Origin: Obelidium mucronatum
Taxonomy: Eukaryota > Chytridiomycota > Chytridiomycetes > Chytridiales > Chytriomycetaceae
NCBI GenBank assembly: GCA_025765595.1
Contig: JAIVFH010000055.1
Location: forward strand, 1-64,000
Length of the DNA: 64,000 bases
Direction: 5' to 3'
The notes under the pieces were generated by a model, which worked only from the letters and a program-made list of their open reading frames with translations, was not told the origin of the DNA and searched no databases. The position numbers and the translations under genes are program-made. This document shows positions 33,052 to 43,394 of this stretch, in pieces (positions within the stretch are counted from its first letter, which is position 1; the number at the start of each line of letters is the position of its first letter).

Positions 33052-34879
33052 ATGAAATATACCCACCTTGAGCTACTATTCGGAGCCATCTCGCTTGCCT
33101 TCTTTCCTGCCTCGTTTACCTTTGTCTGGTTCCTCATTGAAAAGAGAACATGGTGCCTCTCTGATTTCTGCGTCACATCGCCGCTACTCATTCGCACCAA
33201 CTTGTGGTTCTTTTACGGGTTTCTTGCCGCAGCCGCCGTTGTTTCCTTTGCAGCAACCCGCTTCACAAGTCTCAACCGCTTCCTCTCAAGGAAAACTTTC
33301 CAGAAAAGCACAATCTCCATTGGTGAACTCTGCTTCTCACTGCTGATGCTTTTGATGGTGGTGACAGCCAGTGCTTGGAATTACATGTACTTTCACGACC
33401 GCCGAGTAGCGAATTGGGTCAAGAGCGGGAAACCATTTGCAGGACTCGTGCTTGATAATTTGTACAATGCATCTGGAGATGTATGCGCGATTGTAATGGG
33501 TCTCGCCATGCTGCCCGTCTCCAAGAACTCGTTTCTCGCCACTTTTTTGGAAGTCCCGTACACTTCGTTGGTGAGGTTCCATATTTGGTTCAGCAGAGGA
33601 CTGTTTTGGTTGAGCTGGTTTCACTTTGGATCTGGGTTTGCGTACTTGCTGGTTTTGGGAAGAAATAGCCAGCAACTGTTTGACTACTACCTGGCAGTGG
33701 ATAATCGTAAACCTTGGGGTAAAAAAGAGTATTATATTGTTATGGGGTTTGTTGCAATCTTTGCGCTCACCTTTGTGGCAATGACGAGCTTGGATTACGT
33801 TAGACGGAGATGGTATAATACCTTCTTCTATACGCACTTTTTTGTGTTTGCTTTCATGTTGTTTGCGTATTTCCATGCTTCTAGCTTGTATTTACTTTGC
33901 GCTTCCTGGTATGTAGTACATTGGCAAACTGTGCAACCAAAAATAGCTAACCCATTCGCTTCAATCTAGCAGGACTCTGTCTATATACTATCGATGGTTT
34001 CATCCGCACACGCAGTCGGTTTTCAAAAGACAAAGTCACGTCCGTCAAATTCGAAGAATCCGGATACGTGACTCTCACCATCGCCAGCACCAAAGCCAAA
34101 CGCGCCCAACCTGGTCAATTCATGCGCTGTCTGCTTCCCAGCCGTATCTAAAGTAGAATTCCATCCTTGGTCAATCGTTGACTCTACGGATTCAAGTGTG
34201 TCCTTCTTGTTTGCCAAATCAGAAAAAAGTGAAACTGAATGGAGTTCACGCCTTGTGGAATACTTGAGGAAAATGGACGCCGATGGAATGATTGGGGAGG
34301 TTGAGGTTTGCTTGCAAGGGCCCTATGGAAAGGAGATTGATATCGTCAAGAAGGAATCTACTTGTGATGTCTTTGTGTTTTGTGTGGGAGGTACTGGGAT
34401 TGCGGCTTGTATTGCGGCGATTAAGCGCGTTCTGCTCGGGCCAAGAAGGGATGTAAAAGTGTTTTTGTTTTGGACTAGTCGTTCGAGTGGGTTGGGATCG
34501 TTGTCGCTTCTCAAGAGTTTGGTTGATTGCAAAGTGGAGAAGGGTCTTTGACAATTCAGTTGTTTGAGACTGGAGCATTGTCGGGAGGCGGAAAAGAGGA
34601 TACCACAGTCCTTGAACTGCCTTCGGAAAAGTTGAAAGATGAGTTGGAAGCTGGAGTTCAAACGTTATTAGTACTGTTGCAGGTAAAAGACCCGATTTGA
34701 AGGAATTGTTGGAGCACCACGTTGCGCCGTTGGATGTATCCGAGAACATCAAAAGTGTTGGTGTGTTTGTCTGTGGACCAAAGGGTCTTGCTTTGGGAGC
34801 CCTGGAATCCGTGAGTACTTTCCAAAAAGGACATTCAGGCTTCAAGCTTGAGATAGAAGTGGAATCATTTTACCTTTAA
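33052..34879 (+). CDS. Ferric reductase / NADPH oxidase-like transmembrane flavocytochrome
   Basis: The N-terminal 300 residues hold about six membrane helices. They include heme-binding His pairs spaced as in the family: HIWFSRGLFWLSWFH and THFFVFAFMLFAYFH, each with 13 residues between the His. After an intron at about 33909-33969 come the FAD domain (QPGQFMR, then FHPWSIVDSTDSS) and the NADPH domain (VFVFCVGGTGIAACIAAI, VGVFVCGPKGLALGALE). The enzyme moves electrons from NADPH across the membrane to ferric iron or oxygen. Frame changes near 33970, 34135, 34550 and 34660 break the C-terminal half. No EF-hands are seen, so a ferric reductase is more likely than a calcium-regulated oxidase. 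Confidence 0.78.
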
Positions 34880-34992
34880 GGGAAGTCCTTACTACCTATC
34901 TATATTTTTTTGAATATCTATATAAACTAAATTGGGATTAATATTACCCATCCAATAAACTCGATTCGGAACGAAGTCCATGATATTTCTAT

Positions 34993-36542
34993 TTACTGCT
35001 TGTGACAAAGAACTTGGTACTTTGTAACATGTACTTCTTCACCATCATACGGAAGGCTGGCACCCTTGAGGTTTGGTGCACAAGCTCCAACACTCCAACC
35101 TCCATCGTCCTCACCAAAACCCAAAAAGCCACCAGAAGCACCTACATGAGCTCTAGCGACATAGAAAATAGTTCCATCTTCTTCAACCCCGGCCTCAACG
35201 GCATGAGGTGGCGCATTGCCATTTTCAGCTTCCTCCCAAACAGTTTCCTCAAGGTTCACCATCACTTCATGACCATACTTGATTGGGATTTCGCGCTTGC
35301 AGTACCCAATCCATGGAGCCTTCTGGTCAGCACGGATTTTTCCAATTCTGTAAGAAGATCCAATCTTGACACGAGCAATGTACAAAGCGACACCATCCGT
35401 GTCAATACCAGCCTTATGAGCATTTGCTGGAACACCACCAGAAGGCGGCATCTTGACCCAATTTTCACGCAACCGCAATCCATGAACCACTTGTTGACAA
35501 CGCGTAACCACTGGATTCGCGCCAAGAGTGGTACCGCCGTTCTTGAGCAACAAGTTCTTGTTTTCTTTGGCATAGTAAACGATTCCATCGAATTCGGGAA
35601 CGGCTTGAATCTCAAGGGGTGTGAACGTCTCGGGACCGTGGGTCTTGAATGTTTCGAAACCGACGCGGCGGTAGATTGTGGCAACGAGCTCTGAGCAGAA
35701 GATGTTATCCTTTTTAGTGTCTGGAATCCATCCTCCAACAATGGAGCCAAAGTAGTCCAAGTCTTGATGCAAGTGTTGGGAGGCTGAAGCAATGATTGGA
35801 AGAGGGTTGATCATTGGGTAACCAAAGTCCTTGTGCTCGTTGTAAATGTCCAAAATGAGGTTTGGGTCTTCCTTGAGTCTTTGCTCAAGAAACGCGCGGT
35901 TGGGAGGGCTCAATGGGCAGATTCCGACATCGGCATCTCCTGATTCCACGACGGCGGCAAAGTCTCTGAGCTGAGGACCCAAATGAAATCCACCCTTCTT
36001 AGTTGGATGATCAACAGGTAAAACAGTGGAAACTAATAGGAATTGGACAACGTGTTAATGCAAAAGTCCGCCACAACATAATTCCAACGATAGGGTTCAA
36101 AAGACTGTACTCACAAACGATTCCAACAATTTGACCCGCCATCACAGATTCAAAGACATAGAGCTTTCCGTCTTCAAGACAATCCAATGGTAACACGCTC
36201 TTGTCAACAATGATGCCGGCATGGGTCCAGAGCTCGTGGAATGGTTTCTCGATATTTGGGACCACCTCATGCAGTTCAATCTTCTTGATAATGCCCGCAA
36301 TAGGATCATTCGGGTCAGTAGCGCACCACAAGACAGCATCCAATGGCTGTTTAACTCTTTTCCTTTAGTGCAATACTCTTAAATTGCCGATGTGGTTGTA
36401 CCTTAATTTGGTAGTCTCCGACTTGTAACTCTCTTAACTTGGTAGGAGCCGCAGTGATATCAGTAGCTCCTTGAGTATCGACATCCTGGTCGTCTTGGTT
36501 ACCGCTTACTTTGTTGATCAACGTTTTGAAATAACCGAGCAT
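34993..36542 (-). CDS. Permuted papain-fold (NlpC/P60-like) protein with two DM9 repeats
   Basis: Exons 36542-36402, 36346-36115 and 36032-34993 give 470 intact residues. Residues about 50-250 look like a circularly permuted papain fold of the YiiX/NlpC-P60 type. The probable catalytic His is in WTHAGIIVDKSVLP and the Cys in NIFCSELVATIYRRVGFETF. Residues about 325-470 hold two DM9 repeats: GGVPANAHKAGIDTDGVALY with ARVKIGSSYRIGKIR, and NAPPHAVEAGVEEDGTIFY with VTKYQVLC. DM9 modules are carbohydrate-binding in some animals. No signal peptide is evident. The likely role is thiol hydrolase or acyltransferase activity targeted by a lectin-like module. It is divergent from the Crinkler-like gene 316 bases away. 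Confidence 0.7.
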
Positions 36543-36858
36543 GATGAATGTTTTTTTTTGGGGTGATTCTGAAACACGTTTTGTGTGATTGGCACACGCT
36601 TCTATTTAGAAGGTGCTTAAAAACCAGATCCCTTATTTGAAATTGCGCGAATTAGCACTCCACAATTGAGAATACCTCGAATACAATCTTTTATTTTTTC
36701 TATTATGCTGACACTATTTTCTTCATGAAAACGTTTGAAGCAGTGTGGGCGGCACGTAATATACTCATACACTGGAAGACATTCAACCAAAACCACCTTT
36801 CAACCAGCAAAGGACGCGGAAAAAAAAAGATTGGTGTTCGTTTTGTTTTCTTTGCGAA
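36543..36858. other. Divergent promoter region between the papain/DM9 and Crinkler-like genes
   Basis: A 316-base AT-rich region lies between two divergent start codons. No specific site stands out beyond A/T runs just before each gene. Confidence 0.4.
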
Positions 36859-38066
36859 ATGACAACACCTCCTCCATTCTTCTGGGTCAAGTTTGGCGGC
36901 AGCAGACCCGCTGAGGTGTCCACAGAAGGATGCCGCAATATCGATGGCTTTATCGACAGGGTTAAGGCAAAGATGTCGCCAAAGCTGGACGGCTATTCTG
37001 CTGTTGATATCAACATCTACACCAAGGATCCTGCCAAATACCAGCCTCTCAGACCCGGACTGGCTTTGACGGACCTAGCCTCGCAGACGGGGTTTGTTCA
37101 GAATGACGATGAACATCCGCTTATAGTCGCTGTTGCTACACAAGGTGAAACGTGTGATCCCCTTTTCCCTCCAAATACCAACTTTTGATTTTAGACTTGA
37201 ATGAACGGTCGGTTACATTTGAAGCTGCTGTGTTGGCAAAGTTGGCGAAATTAGAACAGATCCATCTTTCCACAGCACCTCTTGTTGAAGACTTTGTACG
37301 TCGATATTATTATACAAGTGACAAGATCACTTGAGCATCCAGAGGAGACTTTAAACCCGCTCTTTTACAATACTACTACAACACCAAAAGACCTGTGGAC
37401 TCTATTGTTTGCATGTTTTCCGGGATTGAGCTCCCTGCCGCATTTGTCATTGGAGGCCACTTGTTTAAGGAATGCTGGAAAGAATCATGCTTTGATAGAC
37501 TCGGTTTTCACAAAATTGATGATCCACGAAATGGCCTGCTATTGTTTAAGCCGTTTGAGTATGCATTCGACAACTCTCAAATCTGTTTTGAGTACTCGGC
37601 TGAGCAAAGAATTTTCACAATGCGTATTTTGGATTCCTCTCTTCGTGAATTGACTCTTCGAGAATATATTCAGCGTGAAAAGGAAATTGAACAAAACGTT
37701 CTTCAAAAGCGTGAGAGTTGGTTGAGCAAGTTTGAAATGAATCCGTCTTACTCGCAAGATAGAGTTTCTGAGCTTATGGGATATGTGGATGGTTTGTTGG
37801 TTTTGCTTGAACAGCCTTTTTCTGCTTTTGAGGGCAGGGGATTTATGGAATTACAACGAAAGTGCTACAGCCGCTGCTTATCATTTCAGGCAATGATGGC
37901 AAAACGCCTAGCTGTTGAAGAAGGGTGGATCAGTTTGGAGGAAGCAGCGGAATCAAGCGAATCAATGTGGTCAGATTTGGAAAACAAGAAGAGGGATCAG
38001 ATACTTGCCTGGGTTCAAACTCTCGACAGCGTTGCTCAAGGTCGTATTGATATTTCCGATGATTAG
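36859..38066 (+). CDS. Crinkler-like protein: ubiquitin-like header plus HNH-like nuclease domain
   Basis: The N-terminal 95 residues resemble the ubiquitin-like header of Crinkler (CRN) proteins (FFWVKFGGSRPAEV, YSAVDINIYTKDPAKYQPL, HPLIVAVAT). After an intron at 37145-37194 comes the helical linker. The C-terminal part has IGGHLFKECWKESCFDRLG, then HKIDDPRNGLLLFKPFEYAF, the DPRNGLLL...FD pattern of HNH_2-type nucleases. The upstream metal-binding His pair of a standard HNH motif is not obvious. Crinkler-type proteins occur in oomycetes and in chytrids as nuclear effectors. No signal peptide is present. A frame discontinuity near 37330 is either an indel or an intron I could not place. The stop is at 38064-38066. 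Confidence 0.6.
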
Positions 38067-38113
38067 TTACTTTGAGATTTTGTTCTTTACTATATATCGA
38101 AATGTAAATATTT

Positions 38114-39812
38114 TTAAGCACGCACTTTTTGTTTCTCGGCCAAAAACACCACATTCCGTGGACTTTCAGCAACATCAAACAAATTCAACATTTTCACAGT
38201 GATTCTACGAGTCCCAATATCCGAGAACCCCTTTGGCCGATTCATTTCATCCAGCGCCATGAATCGATCCATCAACACCAAACTTTCCAAGACGCGACTC
38301 ATTAAGCTCTTTATACAATGCGTCGCATAAATTTTTAGTTTCGCGTTCTTGGTCACTGGCAGTTGCATGAATTCCTGGATCTGCGCGTGGCTCAACAAAT
38401 CCAGATAACCCCAGATGCGATACTGCAAACACAGCGTAAGCGAAAAAATCCCCCTTGTCCGCGGCGACGGCAGTCTCGGGCGGAAGTTTCCCGAGTTTGA
38501 ATTTGTATCGACGGCGCGCACCACTTGATCACTCTTGAATCATCATCATCAACAGTGACAAATGTTTTGGCGATTGGGTCGACATGATAATAATCAAATA
38601 GCGAGTCAAGAAGTGAAAGCATAGCATGGTTGTTGAGATTCGATTCGATTTCTTGGCGGCTGAATTTATCGTAATTTTGGCATGAGAGATTCAATGAGTC
38701 GTATCCTAAAGTCAATGAGTGTTGTTTGCATAGAGATTGGACTGCTTGAGACATTGGGAATCCTTTTTACGAACCAAAAAAAAAGAGTTAATTTGGAAAG
38801 AGTAAACCTTTGATGGGATGAAATACCATGCGATCTACAGACCTCTTGCGGGTTCTCTGGTTCAGTCAATAGATTAAAACAGCATGGAACTACCGCCATC
38901 AGTTTCACTGAAGTGCAGTTTTCAAAGGTTTGTAGCATTGCTGTTGCTGATAAGTCCCCGCACGCATGCAATCCAACTAAAACAAAATCTCGCGTAGAAT
39001 CTGTTTCCTCCAATTCATTTACTAATGCTTGTAGTTTTTCAGCGTTGATCAGAATAGTTTTGTACACCACAGGTTTTCGTTGACCACCACAGCAACATTT
39101 TGATCTTTATCCTGTTTTCTTGCGCCAACATCCTTTACATTTCCCTTTTTGATATTATTTCCACGTGAAACAGAGCCAACTTGTTTGGATCTGATCGAAA
39201 TCAACAGCGACACATGGATATTCTGTGCTTAACCGATGTGTCAAGTATCCTTGGCCAGCACCGACATCCACAATTGTTGCTGTATCCGAAATCCCCGCTT
39301 TGGTAACAAAATCAATTATAACGCGAGAGAATCGTTCGACTTCGTGTAGTTTCTTTCGATTCATTCCTGATGATGATTGATCCAAAGAACACGACGATGT
39401 CTCGATATCTTGCAAGATAGTACCAAAATCTGATGGAATGACTTTGCGAGGCAGTTTGAGGGTATTGCATTGGTGGATAAAGTCCTTGAGGGAGTCGGGC
39501 CATGAGTGCTACAATGTCATCAGATCTTTCAGAGGGCTGTTGAAAGCCAAAACATAAAAAAATAAAAAAAAAAAAAAAAAAAGCGTAGAAACGTACATGA
39601 CTCAAACCGTCTTTAACCAAATCAATCCAGTGGTCGCTGTTGAATACAGTATCGTCCTGGTAAAGCAAGGTCCAGTCGGTTGGCCAATCAAAGCCAAGCA
39701 GCAGTGCATCGTTTGCTCTGAGCACGCAAAGCCACTTGAAGGCGACAATGAATTCCACGAGTGCAGCGCAGAGTTCTTCTGGAGAAGCGAAAGAGGCCGG
39801 CAAGCGCATCAT
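38114..39812 (-). CDS. METTL25/RRNAD1-like protein, copy 2, frame broken
   Basis: A close paralogue of the gene at 24.2-25.9 kb. The central region (MNRKKLHEVERFSRVIIDF, ATIVDVGAGQGYLTHRLS, FVLVGLHACGDLSATAM, LMAVVPCCFNLLTEPEN) differs by only a few residues. The N-terminal exon (39812 to about 39599) and the C-terminal third are more diverged. The first intron holds a long poly(A) run (poly(T) on the coding strand), and the third exon ends in AESPRNVVFLAEKQKVRA. At least four frame changes (near 39180, 39075, 38520 and 38420) interrupt it, in contrast to the intact copy 1. Either this copy is decaying or this segment is poorly assembled. Confidence 0.65.
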
Positions 39813-39841
39813 TGTTTTTGTTTGTTTTTTCTTGCATTGAA
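39813..39841. promoter_or_regulatory. 29-base head-to-head intergenic region (METTL25-like copy 2 / coiled-coil protein)
   Basis: A T-rich segment of only 29 bases separates the two divergent ATG codons. Confidence 0.5.
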
Positions 39842-40565
39842 ATGCGCTTGTTTTCTGTTGTCCGCGACATGCAGCGCCCTTTGCCGAGCAGCCGCGCGCT
39901 TGCGGCGGTGCTCCCGCGCGGACAGCGGCCGGACGAGTCCGGCGACCCGTCAGCGGTGACGCTGCTTGCGGCGATGCTGAAGGAGAAAGACGCGCTGCTG
40001 ACTGAGGCGCGGCGCGAGACGCTGCAGGCGAAAGACGCGCTGATTGCGTCGCTGCGAGACGCCGCCGACGCGCGCATCGCCGCCGCTGTGCTGCGCCAGC
40101 AGCTGCAGGCCGTCAACGTGCAGCTGCTGATCAAGAGCCACGCCCTGTCCATCCGGGCCTCCATCGGTTTCGTGTCTTCTTTCTCTTTCTCTTTCTCTTT
40201 CTCTTTCTTATCCATCCCCGCAGAGACCCTGATGGCAATCAAACAACCATCCGCACCTGCCAGTCGACTCAGCACTGGTCCTTGAATACAAATCAAATCA
40301 AAACTGGAAAGAAAATCATCTGCAATGGACAAAGCGTCTGAATGTAGAACCCACTGGTCCGCCTGTCGATGTTGCGAAAAGTCTATACAGCAGTGTCCAA
40401 CAATACGTCCACGGTCGTGGAATTCCATTCAGCTGCAACACGGGCGATAAGGGTCTATCTCCAGCAGAATGGGCCTTGTTAATATCGTTTCTGGAGACGG
40501 AACTTCCAAAAGATTCCTTCAAAGTATTTGATCCTCAAGGAAACGAAATAATGATTTCAGCATGA
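39842..40565 (+). CDS. Small coiled-coil protein of unknown function
   Basis: Residues 40-105 form a strong Ala/Leu/Arg coiled coil (MLKEKDALLTEARRETLQ, LIASLRDAADARIAAAVLRQ). A pyrimidine-rich stretch at about 40170-40240, probably an intron with acceptor CCCCGCAG, interrupts the gene. The second part is in a different frame (LVLEYKSNQNWKENHLQWT, SLYSSVQQYVHGRGIPFSC, GLSPAEWALLISFLETELP, FKVFDPQGNEIMISA). The frames do not join cleanly, so one indel or a different splice site is needed. The 5' 300 bases are GC-rich. I do not recognise the family. Confidence 0.45.
40178..40210 (+). repeat. Hexanucleotide CTTTCT microsatellite
   Basis: About five copies of CTTTCT (TTTCTC register) lie in the probable intron of the coiled-coil gene. 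Confidence 0.8.
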
Positions 40566-40709
40566 ACAAGCTAAACCTCTTGTTTTTTTTCAACATAATA
40601 CACCCCCGCTCGACAAATAAATGATACAGTAATTTATTGCAAACGATTTACTTGATCACGTTTTACTGTCCCGTCTCTTTCTGAACATCAATGGCTTTCC
40701 TCCTCTTTT

Positions 40710-43114
40710 TCATTTTCTTTTTCTTTGTGTTGCTTTTTTCTTGTTTTCATCCGTATCGTCCACCTTCTCGTCTTGTGCTGCAGGGATTTCATGAAACATT
40801 TTCCCCCTCCATCGCTCCACATTCAATCCAACACCTCTTTCCCAGTCATCTTTCCAACAAACACCATGCTTGAATCCAGAAAATACCGGATCCATTGTAT
40901 CGCCTTTATACGAATGTTCAATTGATGTGGGTGCAAGTGCATTCGGTTCGTCCAAATAGTTTAGTTCATGAATTGGTTCAATCGGATGTGTGAGTGTGTA
41001 ATGATAGGACCAGACTGGAAAGGGATGTGCTTCGGCTGATGATTTAACCTTTTAATCAGCAACATGTCCACACACACACGAACACACCACACACACACAC
41101 AACCCTACACTCAACTATTGAAGACGTAATTTCCAGTATTGTATTCATTGTCAGGGTCAAAGAGAAGGTATAGATATTTTAAAGTCTCTGCAAGAAAAAA
41201 GGACTCCATTTTGTCTTCTAGTGCCATAGAATTAACATCTTGAACATTTGCGAATCCGTGCTTCGTTCTTGTACTGTAAAAAAGTAGGTAGAAGTGTCAA
41301 ACCATCACAAAAAAAATAACAACCAACCCCTCTTCAACTCAACTAATTATCCAATCGATCCACAACCTCATACGCCGTCTCCAACAACGTAGGATTCCTT
41401 GTCGCCCGATACGCAACCCACAAACTCTCCACAAACTCAGGCCTCAACGGATACGCCCCCCGCCCATCCACAACTTTCACTGGCTCCTGCAACGCCAACG
41501 CTTCCGGTAAAAACTTTGTGATTCGAAAGATTTCAGAAATGGCATTCAGTTCGGAAACGCCTTCTTGAACGTCTCCGGCTAGGATCTTGAGGCCCGGCCA
41601 GAATGCGCCGAGAGAGTAAAAGTATGGGTGTGTGATTTGGCCAGAGTCCATCAAGACGTCGACGTGCCAGTCTCCCTTTTTCATCCATATTTTCACGGCT
41701 CGATAGGCCTTTTTTTTGATTACAGACAGTTGAGTGGGGTAAGTCAGACTCAAAGAATAAAGACAACCACACCACCTTTGCGAATAGCTCATTGTATTCG
41801 ATTTCATCAGAGAATGCAATAGACGATTTCAATAGATATTCATAAAACGAATCAACCAGACCACCGATTGTGCATTCCTTGAAATACTCTTGCGTTAAAA
41901 AAAAATCGCCAACTAATGCAAACCCAAGAAAGAAAAAAAGAAAGATACAAGAAAAAAAGAACACAAACCTTGTAAACCCAAGCTCCAGTCGCAACATTAA
42001 TATGATTTCCAAATAAGTCAATCGGTGATCTGTATTTCCATAGCGCTCGAACAGCGCGTCGAGCAGTTTGCTGTGTGGGCATTGATAAATTAAAGAAAGC
42101 CTCACAAAAAAAAAAAAGAAACAGCCCTACCTCATAAATAGGATCCTCAGTCAACAAACTCAACCACGTAAACTCCAACGAAAAAGTCCCCGCACACGCC
42201 GTACACACATCCAAACTCTCTCCCTTATTCACACCATGCAATAAATTAACAGTTCCATAAGGAATCCCCGTCGGCGTGTTGAAAGCTGGCAACAGCTTTT
42301 TTCCCCATTTCTTCCGCTTTATCTAAAAGACTGTAATCGTAGTCGTTGCGAATTTCTGGGTCGAGGGAAGCCATCAGGTGGCAGGATAGGAGACCGCCGA
42401 CAACGCGAATGTTTGTTTCGAAAACGGATACATTTACGTTGATGTTGAAGTCGATTTCTTTGATGAGTGGGAGGAGCGTTTTGAAGAGTTGTTTGTCGCC
42501 CATAACCTATACTTTTTTGTTGTGTGTTGTTCGTAGTGAAAATTAGATTGGTATTCCAATGAAGAGAGGAGATAATTATACGGAACAGATAAAGAGATAC
42601 GTGCCATGACTGTATCCAAAGCATCAATGAGCGTCAACGAGAAGCTGATTTTTCAAATTCAAGTTTAAAGGTTAGAGGCAAAAGCTTTCCTAAGCAAAAA
42701 AACACACAAACACTCAACTTGCCGATTGTATCAAACCCAGGATCCAGAAATCGGCATTAATTCGTCTTTCGGGTACGCCAAATCCATGTATGAAGAGAAC
42801 CCGTGATAAAACATTTCTTTGGTTTTGAGCCGGTATTCATGTATCCGTGGGTCCGCTCGCCATCCTGAGAGTGTTCGTCTTATGGATGCTTTTTGGTCTT
42901 TGGAGAGTTTTGGTTTCGTGTGGGTGGTGCGGGTGGTGGGTTGTGGTGTTTGGTTGTTGTCTGGTTCTTCAATGTCGTCTGGGGATGCTGCCGCCGATAG
43001 TACTGGGTCTGATTCGAGGGATTGATCGAGTATAGTATCTTGTGGATTTGGGTCGATGCATGTTGCGATTGATGTGAGGAATAGTAGTAATAGGATCCAG
43101 TGAAGGTGTTGCAT
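40710..43114 (-). CDS. EDEM-type glycoside hydrolase family 47 (alpha-mannosidase-like), several frameshifts
   Basis: A signal peptide starts at 43114 ([15 protein letters not shown]). A GH47 barrel follows with family blocks [98 protein letters not shown] and [11 protein letters not shown]. The ending [15 protein letters not shown] is typical of EDEM/Mnl1, which trims mannose from misfolded ER glycoproteins for degradation. After it comes a Lys-rich C-terminus instead of a retention signal. About eight exons are present; two introns use GTTGAG donors. Single-base shifts near 42745, 42605 and 42290 interrupt the frame. Confidence 0.78.
41068..41100. repeat. (CA)n microsatellite
   Basis: An interrupted CA dinucleotide run lies in an intron of the EDEM-like gene (GT run on the coding strand). 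Confidence 0.8.
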
Positions 43115-43394
43115 TTGTTTTTTTGCAACAAGTTTGTCTCCAACCAGAACAGAACAAATCTACAAGCTTCACTCCTAAGATTCCTTTGACCAAAAAAAAC
43201 TGGTCAATTAGAGTGATGTCGGCATTCCCCCGTTTCTTTGTGTATCTTCAATAAATTGTTTGCCGGGGTGTTTGCTTTAGGCGATGGCGGCCACAAGAAT
43301 GGCATGCAACCCATCATGAGGTGAGATATTTTTTTTTGACCAAAGTAAAAGAATGATTTTCTCATTTTAAAAAACACATAAAGTTTCAGATATT

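Noticed and set aside
39688..40428. A 246-codon minus-strand frame opposite the coiled-coil gene
   Set aside because: It is a shadow of the GC-rich coiled-coil frame and continues into METTL25-like exon 1 in a different frame; no domain or conserved pattern is visible.
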